A stretch of DNA of 64,000 nt. Source: Progne subis subis. Lineage: Eukaryota; Chordata; Aves; Passeriformes; Hirundinidae. Below the pieces are notes generated by a model. That model was given only the letters and a program-made list of their open reading frames with translations, was not told the origin of the DNA and did not search any database. The stretch spans positions 13,928,707 through 13,992,706 of the forward strand of contig JAKJHU010000005.1 of the NCBI GenBank assembly GCA_022316685.1, given 5' to 3'. Numbering within the stretch: the stretch's first letter is position 1; every line of letters begins with the position of its first letter. A program made the translations under genes and the position numbers. This document shows, piece by piece, positions 51,351-63,800 of this stretch.

Positions 51351-53769
51351 CATCATCCCACCTCACGATGATCTGTACATCAAGATATTTATTCTACTAT
51401 TCAGGAAAGTAATTTAATTGCAGAATATGTCACAGACTTCTTATGTTCTGGTTTTGGATGCAGCTGAGAGTATTCTCATAGCCTGTGGTTCCTAAAATGT
51501 CTCTTCCAGCCACAGGGCTCTGCAAGATACCTAACTCTATTCCTAGCACCTTTTGAATTCTTTCCTGAGCTTATGCTACTAACCAACATGGTAGAACTGT
51601 ACTGTAATCACTCATACAAGATATAATGAGTGTCAGATCTAATGCACGAGAACAATCTCAAAAGGGAAATGCGGAACAGTAAAAACTTTTAACAGGAGTA
51701 AATAGACTTGCTCAGCTACTTACCTAACTGCAGCATAGCTGTCCTGCACCCTGGCTGTCCAAATTAACTACAGGATCAGCTTTTCCCTTGGAATTTCAAT
51801 GGCCACAGAGGGCTGAGGCAAACTCCACAGTGAGCAGGAATGCAATGGAGTTTCTTGCTACTTGCTTTGCTGTGCAGATTCACAAGGCACTGGGCCCTCC
51901 ATCTCTATGGATGTCACCTCAGCGTGGACTGGTGAACACTTTGTAGCTGTCATTTTAGACTTCAGTTGTGCAGGGTAGGACAGGACAGTATTTAATTAAC
52001 CAGTGGGTGCTACGTGTAGTCTCTGCCCACGTGCTCTAGTTACCAGAAAAAAAGTATTTTTTTAAACCATAAAGCTTATGGTAATTACAACCATTAGAAC
52101 AAATATTTACACTTTTGACTACCTGCAAAGTTTATTTAAGTAGGCCACTCTATGAACTATAGCTTCTAATAATCTAACAAAGACTACAAATCATGCTGAA
52201 GCTTCTGGCTCTGCAGAGCAAAGGCAGTCGTATTCTGAAGCCAGTTTCATGGGGATTTGTGTTCTGTGGAATAAAATCTGAACAAGAGCCTTTAGCTGGC
52301 AGCACACAAAGGTTTTCCTATACTGAAGCTACGCTGCTTCGTCTCCCAACAGAGAAACTGGAGCCAAAGACAAACAAAGCAGAAAAGAGCGTTAAAGACA
52401 AACAGGTGGATAAGACTGAAAAAACCACAAGAAATGCAAGGATATGCTCTCTGTGCCTGAGGGATGCACTCAATAGAAGGGAATCCAAATCTAAGGCAAT
52501 ACATTTTGGGCTCCAAAACCTGGATCAAGACTCAAGACTGTCGCCAACATACTTTCATTCAATTGATACACAACTGACTCCTCGCTTGAAAATATTTCAC
52601 ACTGCAGAAACAAAGTCATGTCACATGGCTTATGAAAAATGTTAGCTACCTTAAATTCTTTTGCTCTTCATTCAACAAAGACATGCAACAACAAACACGG
52701 CCCAATGAAACGGGAATTCAGCTATCATTAAATAAATATATTCAGAATGCAAAATGTTCTTCTTTGAATGATTGTTTGGTTAATAGAGGGAAATAAACAG
52801 ACCTTCAAGCTGTACAACACTGTAAAAACCAATCCTTTTCCTGTATGTAGGTATGACATAAGCATAAACCTACATGTTTCTCTACTAGTTGAAGGGTGCT
52901 AGCATAAGAAATCTCATGTTTCACATTGCTGCATCTTTTCAAGAGCATTTTTTCCACAGGTACCTGAACTTCAGCTTTAGGATTAATGTAATTCAACCTG
53001 GGTGTTCAGGACTCAAGAAAATGGCTGCAGCAGTGCAAAGGCCCTTTTACTTAATTAATTCTAAGGTTTAAACACTCACAACAAATTTTGTAAAAGCTAG
53101 TTCATTGTTCAGCCACAAGTTTGTTTTGCCTGCAACTCTAAGCTCTGTGTGTCTATTGTTGCTTGTGCAGGCTGAATTCCTAATGTAAAAAGAGTCTGCC
53201 CACTCAAATGCTTTCACGGGAACATAAGGGCCTCATGGTGAGGTTTGACAATGCAGCTGGACCAACTGAATGGCTCACAGACACCAAAATGAGGCAGTAT
53301 TAATGCTTCTTCTACCACCTTGCCTCTGCTTGTCCTCTGCACTGACTCAGGGACATCTGACCTCTGATTTGGCTGAGTTTACTGAACTGGTAGAGAAAGA
53401 ATTCATCAGGAAAAAATAACGGTTTCTGTTGGTTTATCAATTGAGGCCAGATGAATACTGATAGAATGAAGAACAAGACACCTCTTTCAATGCAATCCAA
53501 TCATTTGACTGGTTCAGCCACCTTGTGGAGTGAACAGGTCACTCGTGAGTCAAACATGGTGACAGGACCACGGCGACAGGACTTGAGACAAAAGGCAGGG
53601 TAGAAGAAAAAGTTACTTTTAGCTTACTACGCACCCACTTTAAGATTTTTTAATACTGATATTAATAATAAAGTAGCATTCTTACCTTTAATTGCTAGTT
53701 TTTCCATTCATTAGCATAACTGCCAATTTACTAGCACATCGTAATACAATAAACCGAGTATTTACTTAC

Positions 53770-53881
53770 CTACAAATCCTTTCTCTCCAACTAATTTAAG
53801 AGCAATTCTGTCTGCCAAAACGGAAGAATTGCCATGCGCAATGTTAGCAAAAGGTCCAGCGTGAACAAAAACTGGTGTTCC
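53770..53881 (-). CDS. MTHFD1L: MTHFD1L exon B ([11 protein letters not shown] segment)
   Basis: 112 bp: 37 complete codons plus the first base of a split valine codon (phase 0 in, phase 1 out). It encodes [20 protein letters not shown] followed by [17 protein letters not shown]. The PFANIAHG core is shared by bacterial and eukaryotic formyl-THF synthetases and lies in the nucleotide/folate-binding half of the fold (family knowledge). The acceptor is ttatcatccag before GGAACACC; the donor is gtaagtaaat. An avian LTR fragment begins only about 40 bp upstream of the acceptor (from 53924), so this intron end has been invaded by a retroelement close to the branch-point zone. Confidence 0.97.
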
Positions 53882-53923
53882 CTGGATGATAAAAAAATAC
53901 ATGTAAGTAATTCAATGTATAGA

Positions 53924-54235
53924 CATCATGGTTTAACCCCAGCCAGCAACTAAGCCCCACACAGCTGATTATACACTCCTGTATCAGCGGAATGGGGGTG
54001 CAAATCAGAAGGGTTAAAGTAAGAATACTCATGGCTTGAGATAAAGACAATTTAATAGGTAAACAAAACACTGCACACACACAAGCAAAGCAAAACAAGG
54101 AATTCATTCCTGCTTCCCATGGGCAGGCAGGTAATCAGCCCAGGAAAGCAGGGCTCCATCATGTGCAATGGTTACTTGGGAAGACAATTGCCCTCACTCC
54201 AAATGTTCCCCCTTCCTCCTTCTTCCCAAAGTGCT
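53924..54235 (-). mobile_element. Avian ERV LTR fragment (3' part of LTR)
   Basis: The plus strand begins CATCATGGTTTAACCCCAGC then CAGCAACTAAGCCCCACAC, the complement of the classic 3' end of a bird ERV LTR. It continues GAGATAAAGACAATTTAAT, AAGCAAAGCAAAACAAGGAA, AGGAAAGCAGGGCTCCATCA and GGTTACTTGGGAAGACAA. Read on the minus strand, ATTAAA just before the TGTCTTTATCTC motif fits the LTR polyadenylation signal. Similarity fades after CTTCTTCCCA (54232), so the upstream part of the LTR is missing or replaced. There are no viral genes. The element sits about 40 bp from the exon B acceptor, in the same orientation as MTHFD1L. Confidence 0.85.
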
Positions 54236-54609
54236 CTTAGACATTTTGGGGGTTCTGGGTACATCTCAGGTGCTTGAGACCTCATTCACCTGCTTCCTTA
54301 CTAGAAAAGTAATAAACAGTAGTGCAAACCCACACAACTTCCTCACCTCACCCTGCACTCATTCATGTTTCATGTTTCCACAGCTCCAATACTGTGGCGT
54401 GCCATTCTGGCACACTCCTGCAACAAGCACTAAATGCAGCACTGCAGATACACAAGTAGGAGCCCAGCTCTGGCCCTACCCCAGCCCTGTGTGCTCCTCT
54501 TTTCCTGACTGGCTGCAGCAGCCATTCCTGTGCTGGCAGAGGAGCCAGCAGAAGCTAGGAGGGTCCAGAGTCAAGGGTTAAGGAGCTGGAGAGGGAGATG
54601 GCAAGGGAC

Positions 54610-54629
54610 ATGCAGTGGGATGCAGTGGG
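54610..54629. repeat. 10-bp tandem duplication
   Basis: ATGCAGTGGG occurs twice head to tail without mismatch. Minor slippage repeat. Confidence 0.9.
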
Positions 54630-57600
54630 AATACTGACACAATGGAAAACGCATTCACTGCTGCTGGAAGCCCAGGTGCAGAGCTGAATTCTCCTGCACT
54701 AGACACCATACAAATACCCAAGGAAAATCAGCTCTGTAGGTGAACCAATCTAAACCAGAGAAAGGAGAGGCAAGGAGTAAGCAAATTAGCTACATATAGG
54801 GAATTTGTGAAGCAGTTCTCAGCTTCCCTCCTATATTTTTGGCAGGCATTCCAAGGAAAGGAGAAATTAGAAAATAAGCATCCTCAGAAAGGGATTAGGA
54901 TTAGGTGAGATTACATTAACTTCTATTTTTTCTCAAAAACAGAATACACAATAAGACAGAAGAATGTCACTTAATTTGTTTTACTACAAAATACTTAGAC
55001 AAACTGCCCATTGCTGCATTTGTGCATGTTAATGTACCCAGTTGGTTAAAGAAAAGGTAAACAGATGATTTCACATTATTTCCATCAATGCTCCTCTCAC
55101 ATTCGGTACCAGGAGCTACTGCCAAGCCTCAAAATTTCAGGCAACCTACCAGGCAACCTCATGCAAGTTCTGACCAGAAACACCAGTCAAGGAGGACAGT
55201 GTTCTGTGGATGAGCTGCAGGGCACATGTAATAGTCCCCTGAACCACAGCTTGGAAACTATTAACCATAAAATACAGGTGGGTTCTTCCTCCTCCCCAGG
55301 CACCAGTGTCTTAAGGAAACAATCTACATTGGAAAATCTCTATTTCACTACTGTAATCTAATTGGTGTTTCACAGAAAACATGGACATTTTAATAACGAC
55401 AACTAGAAGTCACATACAAAAACGATCTATCAACAAAAAGCATCTCTTCTTATTGGTTCCTTTAGAAGTAATAACAGTATAATTAATTGTTTTGCTCAGA
55501 AGAAAGACGAGTAACTTTTTAGTCACTGCCACAGTGCACACACATGGGTGGGGGCTGTTCTCCAGGAACAACACAATTAAGCTACAACTCGGATATCTAA
55601 CTCTGCCTCGTACATGCTGGAGTAGAAACAGGAGCCAAAAAAGTAAATGAAGGAGAAATCTTGCCCTGTAACAAGAGAACTGGTGTAGATCCCCATAATC
55701 ATAACACAGTGCTTACTTAGGGTTAGATTTTTTTCTTGTTTTCTATCTGCTAAAGGACACAAACTGCAACGTCACCTGAGATTTTATGCAGATACACAAA
55801 AACTTAACATGAACTACATATGCCTTCAAAGATTCTTATTTGGGCATCAGACTAATAGGTGCTATGCAAAATATGTTATCTTTATCCCAAAATGTTTGTA
55901 ACATGCAAAATCAAATGCAAGTAACTTTCACCAAACTAAGCTGAAGCTTTACTTCTACTTTAATCCAGTATTTATGCTTCTGGTATTCAAATAAGTAGGA
56001 CCACAAATTTTCAGCTACCAGATTCAGTTCCATAATACCCATTTATCCCAATTTGTCATTTATTGCTCAGTAAGACTAATTTTACTCTTCCAATCCCTAA
56101 TTTCTTGTGGCAAGCAATCACAGGGCTGCTCTTCTTAGAGCCCAGAACTCACACTGGGCAGATGTGAGGCATGGACCCACAGCCACAAGCCAGTGTCTGG
56201 GCAGCCCAGCACACACTGCTGTAGTCATGCAAGGAGGGGTGCCAGAAGGGTCTGCTCCTACACTCCCTGTGCTACTGTGTTTCCAAGAGTTCGTCCACAC
56301 AACATGGATAGGAAGGGAATGTGGACTGCAGGATCCAAAATCCGGAATATTGAAAGTCAGGAGGCTCCCATGACGAATTTGAAATCCAAACATACTACTA
56401 AATCACTGGCATAGACAGATGCTCCCCTGGAGCTCTGAAATCCACCAGAAGGAAAGGAAGAGAAATTGGATTTTTTTTTACAAGAGCAACCCCGGAACAA
56501 AAGTAAAGTCTAGTAGTGAAGAGAGTGAACTCCAGCAGGACCTTGGGAGCCTCAGGCACACCCTGGAACAGGGACAACAATGTCTTCTCAGGCCAGCTTT
56601 AGTGACTGTGCCAGTCCATCTGTCCCACTTATTTTTGTCACTTATTTTTGCTACACTCTTAACAAACTATATGGAGAACCAAACAGTGGCACAGAGATGC
56701 ATTCTGCTGACTGTTTCAGTGCAGAAAATCTTACTATCCAAGTTTCAGTAAAAGAAAATAAACCCAGAATGTCAATAAATATCTGAAGTTATCTGGCCGC
56801 TAGAAGGATGTTTATAATACTTATTACCATACTTCTCTCATCTTTACTGTGAGTGGCACTTCAAAAGCAACACAACAAACCACCCCAGTGCAGCCAGCCT
56901 GCAACTACAAAGGGTTGTCCCATAGAGCAGCTGCTCTGTTACGCATGGTATAAATAAATGCTAAACATTAAGGGATCAGTCGACAAGAGAACAAATCTGT
57001 CATGAGAAACATGGATAAACACTATGAAATCATTATGCACATTCCAAACAAAGTAATCTCAATTCTACAGCACTGGATATAAGTAAGCTCCACTGAAATC
57101 TGCGGTTACTGTAGATGGAGTGCCCTGTGTCTCCCATTTTCACATTTTTACTGTCATTCCTGCATATAAAACACTGTCAATCACTAACACTTTCAGGCTG
57201 AATTTCTAGTGTCAGAATAGCAAGTGGAAAGCAACCTACCAAGACACCCCTTTAAAAACCAGCAAAAAACCCACACATCAATTCACATGTGAAAAAAAGC
57301 ACTGACATGAGTTGCCAGTTCAGTTCCACGCAGGACTGACATTCGCTCATTTTTCATTTATAACCTTCTAAGACTCCTCTCCAGTGCATGCAGACATCCA
57401 TATAAAGTTGGTGCAAATCTACCAAGCATGTTGTTCTTCTCCCTTTCCACAGGCCCTTAGAAACAGCTCCTCAGACTTCCACAGCTTAACACAATTCCCA
57501 TCTACAGGCTCATGGCCAGATCACAGAGGAGTACAGCTGCACCGGCTACTTCTATCCGGCTATCTCTGCAATGGCTCCTTCCAGTCACTGCTACCCACAG

Positions 57601-58349
57601 ACACTAGGACTTACAAATTGTGCCAAATCAACTGTCAGTCATCCAGATCTCCTGCCCTCCCTCATCCAGCAGTCTTTTTGCCATTCCCCAAAGTGATCTG
57701 GAAGACCTGCCTTGGTGAAGTTTCATCCCTAATTGCCAGACAGGCCCATGGCACATTCTGAGCTGTATTTATGTTCTCTGTAATCATATAATTCTGTTTT
57801 TGTCACCACCTGTGTGCTGTAGGATTGTTTCTGATTCTACTGTTGTCAAATTGTGGTGCTGTTGCTAAAGGTCCTTTCACCTTCATGAAGAATTTGCTCT
57901 CCCTGAAGGGATTAGGATTACGTTGCCCAATTACTACTGGTAGCCTCTTTGGCAACTTAAGGTGCTAAATTTTGGCTGCTACTTTTAGGTTTATCTCAAG
58001 TGTAATGGAGGCTTCAGTCATCCTAATTTCTGATTTGCAATTCACACTTTCATGAGAAACATGGCATTACCTGTAGCAAAAGAAACATGATTACATCTAC
58101 CACCCCAGGGTATATTAGGATTAGTTTGTCTTAAAATCGCTCATGCTACAGGGCTCTACACTCACAAGCGGATCACTAGAGTACATTCAAGCGTGCAGGG
58201 CACAACACCCTCCTTGTTTCCCCTCCTTTCTCTTTGTTTCTTTTTTTCTTTTTTAAACTGAAGCTATTAAAAGCAGCACCTTTTACACCTATTCAGATGA
58301 AGAATTAAAAATAATGAAGAGAGCTCAAGAGCACCAACAGCACAGTCAG

Positions 58350-58977
58350 TAACAGAGTAGGCCATTGTATCCCCAGGGGGGCCAACCCTGTCCTGGGGTG
58401 CCTCGGGCATAGCATGGCCAGCGGGGCAAGGGAGGGGATTGTCCTGCTCTGCTCTGAGCTGGGGCGGCCTCACCTCCAGTGCTGGGGGCAGTTCTGGGAA
58501 CCACAGTGTAAAAAAAGACACTGAGCCATCAGAGAGTGTCCAAAGGAGGGCAATGAAGATGGATAAAGGCCTTGAGGAGAAGCCATTTGAGGAGTGGCTG
58601 AGGTCACTTGGCCTGTTCAGCCTGAGAAGAGAAGACTGAGGGGAGACCTCACTGCAGTTAAAACTTCCTTGTGAAGGGAAGAGCAGGCACTGATCTCTTC
58701 TCTGTGGTGACCAATGACAGGGCCTGAGGGAATGGCCTGAAGTTGAGTCAGGGGAGGTTTATACTGAATATCAGGAAAGAATTCTTCACCCAGAAGGTGG
58801 CTGGCCACTAGAACAGGCTCCCCAGGGCAGTGATCACAGCATCAGCCTGACAGAGCTCATTTGGACAATGCTCTTGGGCTCATGGTGTGACTCTTAGGGT
58901 TGGTGCTGTGCAGCACCAGGAGCTGAACTTGGTGATCCTTGGGGATCACTTCCAACTCAGTAGGTTCTGTATTCTAC
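58350..58977 (+). mobile_element. CR1 LINE, 5'-truncated 3' end
   Basis: Follows an avian CR1 3' consensus (CR1-X/Y-like): GCATGGCCAGCGGGGCAAGG, GGGATTGTCCTGCTCTGCTC, CGGCCTCACCTCCAGTGCTG, GAGAGTGTCCAAAGGAGGGC, TGAGGTCACTTGGCCTGTTC, GATCTCTTCTCTGTGGTGAC, GAACAGGCTCCCCAGGG. The terminus is TTCCAACTCAGTAGGTTCTG then TATTCTACATG, a decayed ATTCTRTG tail. It covers the last part of ORF2 and the 3' UTR, with small indels and stops, so it is dead. The start is approximate. Antisense to MTHFD1L. Confidence 0.93.
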
Positions 58978-60774
58978 ATGAGAGCAACGACACAGCCTTT
59001 CAAAAGGACATTAGCCAAAGCACAACACTGTCTTGGAAAATATTGAGACTGGGGATCTCCATTCTTGGATAGGCGACTCATACTATTCTGCAAGCCAACA
59101 AGTATCCAAAGGGTGACAAAAATTGATCTTCAAGACTCAGAGTGGAGGAGTGGAGCATGAAGTAGTCTTCTGAGCTGCTTCAGGTTGCTGTTTTAAAAAT
59201 AACTTTTTGAGAAGAATTTAGGGGGGAAATGTATCTTTGGGTAATGTGGTCAGGGTCCTGCTAACAAGCAGTAGCGTTTGATCAAAGTTGGCAGATGTTT
59301 CAGCCATAGCATAGATTAGACTAGAAAAGAATACCACATAAAAGGCAGGAATTTTATTGCATAGAAATGTGAATAGAAAGAAATGCAGGGAAAAAATAAA
59401 TGCATGCAAGTCCCAGAACCAAATGCCTATCGATCAAAAGAATCTCTTCTGACATTTATAATTTTCTTTCAGAACACTGCAACAAAACCACAGTATTTTC
59501 CAACAGATATGCAAAGTGCAAACAGAGTGATTAAACAGTCAGAATCAAAGATATCTTGTCACCGGCGCTTAACACACACAATGTTATCCAAGTGGTGATT
59601 ATAATACTGAGTTCTGGCCGTGACATTCTTATCCTATGTGACCTCTAGTTTCTGCTATTGGATGTAATATTAAAATTATCACACACGCATACACATTCTT
59701 CATACAGCTACATGAACAGGTTTCTTTGCAGGGGAAAATAATTAAGATGGCTATAATGAAATGACATAGACTTAAACTCTGTTTTTCTAATATTCTCCAA
59801 GACTAGGAAGTTGTCCCCATTCAAACACAAAAGCAAAAAGGCAGTTATCACTTCAACATGCTGTAGAAAATGAGACATTTTTATCGTCTGGTGAATGCAC
59901 TGGTATCTTTCTGCATTCTTCAACTTTTCACCATATCAAGAGTCATTGTGAAGTATTCTAGCTATGTAATTTTAATGGTCAAATGAAAATATACACGGAT
60001 TCTTCTCCAAGTGCATTTGTTTCCAAGCTGCTTCATTATTTTGTCATTTTTCTTTCTCCTTCTCCCCTTGAATGTTGCTCATCAGTTTCCCAACAAAACA
60101 TCAATACCAGACTGCCCAGGCACAAAGTTAGCTTGCGCTAATTCTACATTCTTTAAGCTTTTGAAAGAAAGCTCACTAGGGTAGTTGTAAAACGTTCCTC
60201 TCATAGCTCATCAAAGCTTCATTTAGTCCATGAAGACACTGTGACAAGATAAGGTGGCTGGGGTCTTCTGAAAATGCATGAACAGCTGAAAGGACCCTAC
60301 TGTGATTGTCAATGGCACAAACTATAATATAGATTAGTATGGCCACAGCAAAGCACCTTTTTTCCACACAAAATGCTGGGCTGTGGGAATCATCATGACA
60401 ACATCCATATAAAAGAAATACACAAAAAGGACACTTTCTTGTAAGAACCAGGTGGGAAATAATAGTAAATCCGTGACTTAGAAAATGAACCTGCCTTCTA
60501 TTGCGCTCAGAAGCAGCTCAGCAGCTTGTTAGCACCACCAGGTAAAATTATGACTATAACCAGATCTCAAAAAGGAAGAAAACCACCCAAAAGATATAAA
60601 TGCAGATAGAGCTCAATAGTTAACATAAACAAATGAATGTTTGCTAGAATGCCCTTATGGATCGGACCCTGGCTTGAACACTGAAAGTCAAGCACAGTTG
60701 CTGAAGAGAAGCATGACCAGCACAATATGGAATTTGAAAGTTGGAGAAGGGCAGGCATCTTAAGCCATACTTAC

Positions 60775-60843
60775 CTCTAATGTCTGCATTAGCGTGGGCT
60801 TAATTGCATCCTTCATCAAAACTGCCAAAGCACCAGTTACTCC
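60775..60843 (-). CDS. MTHFD1L: MTHFD1L exon A (formyl-THF synthetase domain)
   Basis: First coding exon in the window in transcript order: 69 bp, 23 codons, phase 0 at both ends. It reads GVTGALAVLMKDAI and then KPTLMQTLE, a segment strongly conserved in eukaryotic formate-THF ligases. The acceptor is cttttag before GGAGTAACT and the donor is gtaagtatgg after TTAGAG. Because the exon is symmetric, skipping it would keep the frame. The preceding exon, expected to end around a VTADDL-like sequence, was not found between 60844 and 64000, so that intron extends past the window edge. Identity is near certain from the motif and from in-frame joining to exon B. Confidence 0.96.
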
Positions 60844-63800
60844 CTAAAAGACAAGAGTCTACATTTTAAGGAAATCAGTTCTAAGGTGCAACATTTCCAA
60901 TTTACACTTATAGTTAAAAAACCTTACAGTTTAAAGCAGTATTGCAGTGATGCATAAAGAATTTATTTAGATATTACCTCAAGACTTCTAAAATTCTGTA
61001 TTTACAGTGTGTAAAAAACAAAAATTATTTTATTCCAAATACACTTAAAACCCAACAGATAACTTCTTTGTCCTATTTCATGGAGAGATCAGAAACAGAA
61101 TTAAGTGATCAGCATGAGGATGTTCAAGCTGACAAAAGATGAAGTGTCAAAGACCACTGAGATCTGAGAAAGCAAGGAGGCAATAGCTTGCTAAAAACTG
61201 CCAAAAGAAATGACAGATGTATTTCTTTCATGACAGAATCAACAGCATAAATCAACAGCTAGCAACAACCAGAAAGGGTATTTTTCAAGAGTTGTACAAA
61301 TATATGCATAACAGATAAAGGATGAAAGCAGCCACAGAGTTTACTAGGGGCAGATAATGAATATATCATAAGATTAAAAGTTAGAGGTGCTTTACTGTGA
61401 TGATGAGAGCACAAAAGGACCTGAGCAAACTGCTGCATTTTTTTCGTAAAAAACTTTACTCCTCCCTAAAAGTTTTGTTGAAGTATAAATTTCACACTGA
61501 CTGACATTAAAATAAATAAAAGTCATGACAGCCCTCTACACCAAATTTCAATGCTCACTCTAGAAGAAAAATAAAGGCTATTTATTCATCAATATCACTA
61601 TCAGACTATATGAAGAGTGCTATCTAGAAACTACCAGCATATGTTCAAATTTATTCTTGAATTACTTTGATTTTGAGATGATGCATTTCGTTTTGAAAGA
61701 ACTAGATCATGCTTCAAAAAAACCACAGCAGTGTTATAAAGAGTGGCTCATAGACTTGCCAGAGAACACACACACAAAAAAAGAATTTAATATATTTTCG
61801 TATTGAAAAGAAACATGAAAACCAAACAAAAATCCCAGCTGCTGTAAATAGTTTAAAATGAAGATTGAAAAACATGGGTACAATATCCAAGTTGCCTAAA
61901 GAGATGAAAAATAATATTCAAATAAAGAAAAGCAATAAAAATAGTGCCTTTATCATTCCCAACACAGCTTTTGTCAACTAACTCCAAATTTGAGCAAAGT
62001 CTGCATGAAAATTTTGACAGCAACAGATAAGAGACACAGAAGTGATTAAGTACAGTATTTTATTAAATCAAATTTTCTGAGCATCACATCTTAGCATAGA
62101 CTTCAGAGGAAAATGGCACAAAATATTTGGCCTTCGATAAAACTGAATTGAAACCAAAATAGTAAAACCGGCTTCTACTGATGCATAGCAAGTGTTTCCT
62201 TGGAGGACTGTGAAGGAGAGAGAGAAGGAAAAGATTTCTCTTTGCACTCTGCATCTCCCACTATTTACAAAACCCAATGGAACCACAAAGATATAATATG
62301 AGAGACTGATAGCAAAACAGCATAGTTTTTCATCTTCTGAATTAGATTGCTGTTTCTTAAGATGTTAATTTTAGAACCTAGGATTAAAATGCAAGGAAAC
62401 ATAAGTACTCCAGTGCTTTCAAAATGGGTGAGGCTCCAACACCTCCATAGAAACAGCCCAGTGTTATGTTGCTTATACACCCAAATACTCTCATTTCTAG
62501 AGGGGAAAAAAAAAATTAAAAAAACCAAATGCAAAACTTTACATCCAGTCCTTCAAGTAGTCAACAGCAAGAATAACTACCTGAGCAGCCACGGATCAGT
62601 CCTACTGAAAAGACTTGGGGGAAGAAGTGAAAAATAAAATCAGGACACTTCTCCCCCAGCCTCCTCCCCTGCTCCTTCTAGATAATAACGGCTCAAATTC
62701 TGTCTCTTTTGTTTTCTGAAGTCTTCACCAATCTGATAAAAACAGTGAAGTAAAAAAAAAACAACTTCCTTTGCATTTTAAGTTTTTGGGAGATTTTATG
62801 CATTATTTGGGAAATACTAGACACGCCTTCTGGACTCAACGACTCATTTTATCTGAAGCTGAAAGCAAAGAAAAAATAATACACCAATAGGTATATCTTG
62901 TGTCCATCTGCCTCCCATGGTTCTTAACCAGGTTTGGTGTCAACAGCAGTCCTTAAAAGCTGAACAAACAATAAGGTTTTCATACCTATCTGACATGACT
63001 ATGAGAATGAAGTTTTCATTTCTTCGTATCTTCAATTCTCCAAGCATCTAATACACAATTTCTACAGCTCACTCCAAGTCCTGGATCTGATCCAAAAAGC
63101 TATTTAAGGAATCATGTTCCTATTTCCAATTCAGAAAATGTAGATAAACGTGTTATAAAATAATTAGGGGCTTTGACACTTACGCAGCAATTAAGTTCGT
63201 GAGAGCCCAAGGATCATTAGCTTTCCACTACCTCACTGTCAGAGGAAAGGAACAGGGCTCTGAAACAATTGTATACAGATGTTCAACTTTTCTGGGTTCC
63301 CTCCTGGAACTGATCACAGGTATTCCTGAAAATAATGCTCCTTCCATTTATCCACCAGCCATCAGGGCTTCCCAGGACAGCACCGATCACAGAGTACAAA
63401 ATAAATTGTACTCATGACACAGGAAAGGCAAAATTAGATGAAAATACAAAATACTTTCAAAGCAACTTCCAGTGGAGCAGTCTCTGAAGTCTATCAAGAC
63501 TGGAAATGAAAGCCAGCACCAGACGACAAGGGAAATTATTGAAAGTAACTACTATGAAATGAATAAATGTTACACAGACTGAAGGGCAGAGAAAAAACCC
63601 TTCTCTTTATAAGAAAAATAATGAAGTACTTGCAACTTCCCTTCAATTGAAACTATAGTGTCTAACAAAATAATAATACTTTCTGCAGTTTCAGTCTTGA
63701 ACTGAAACTGAACCTTCAATCATAATCTGAGAAGAACTGCAACTCCTTTTGTTTGAAGATCATTTACATAAGTAAATAAGAAGCATGAAGCTTTTTTTTT

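Larger units (their letters stand above)
33848..53769. other. Intron between exons B and C (19.9 kb)
   Basis: The largest complete intron in the window. It contains a CpG-rich island (41274-41730), a smaller CpG cluster (about 36535-36595), a MIR-like SINE relic (45585-45670), an A20 tract with AT-rich tail (39729-39780), an A/C-rich tract (51248-51286) and an AT-only stretch (51307-51350). The remainder is AT-rich single-copy DNA. The open frames in it, the longest 195 codons, have no recognised similarity; none is supported as an exon. Confidence 0.85.
53882..60774. other. Intron between exons A and B (6.9 kb)
   Basis: Complete intron. It contains an LTR fragment at its 3' end (53924-54235), a 10-bp tandem duplication (54610-54629) and a CR1 copy (about 58350-58977). 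The GC-richer stretches 54240-54600, 56110-56400 and 57430-57760 hold no recognised element. No RNA gene or exon seen. Confidence 0.85.
15622..60843 (-). other. MTHFD1L: MTHFD1L gene, internal to 3' part (eight coding exons)
   Basis: Eight minus-strand exons join into one 301-codon open frame: 60843-60775, 53881-53770, 33847-33708, 31983-31942, 30891-30791, 30371-30194, 17265-17158 and 15774-15622. The product is the C-terminal part of the formate-tetrahydrofolate ligase domain, including the family signature [12 protein letters not shown]. Known function: in the mitochondrial matrix, 10-formyl-THF + ADP + Pi is converted (reversibly) to formate + THF + ATP; the paralogue MTHFD1 carries the same domain in the cytosol. 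Assignment to MTHFD1L rather than MTHFD1 rests on paralogue-type residues such as LKKEYTEE, ADGCCNLQKQIQITQLFG and [18 protein letters not shown]1 has markedly different residues at these places (from memory). Seven complete introns are 6893, 19922, 1724, 1050, 419, 12928 and 1383 bp. The start codon, mitochondrial presequence, P-loop part and extreme C-terminus are outside the window or not found. Intact frames and canonical borders argue against a pseudogene. Confidence 0.96.

Noticed and set aside
52193..52645. 150-codon plus-strand open frame as an intronic gene
   Set aside because: No recognisable domain, no nearby promoter or polyadenylation context, and length is within chance expectation for 64 kb of six-frame sequence.
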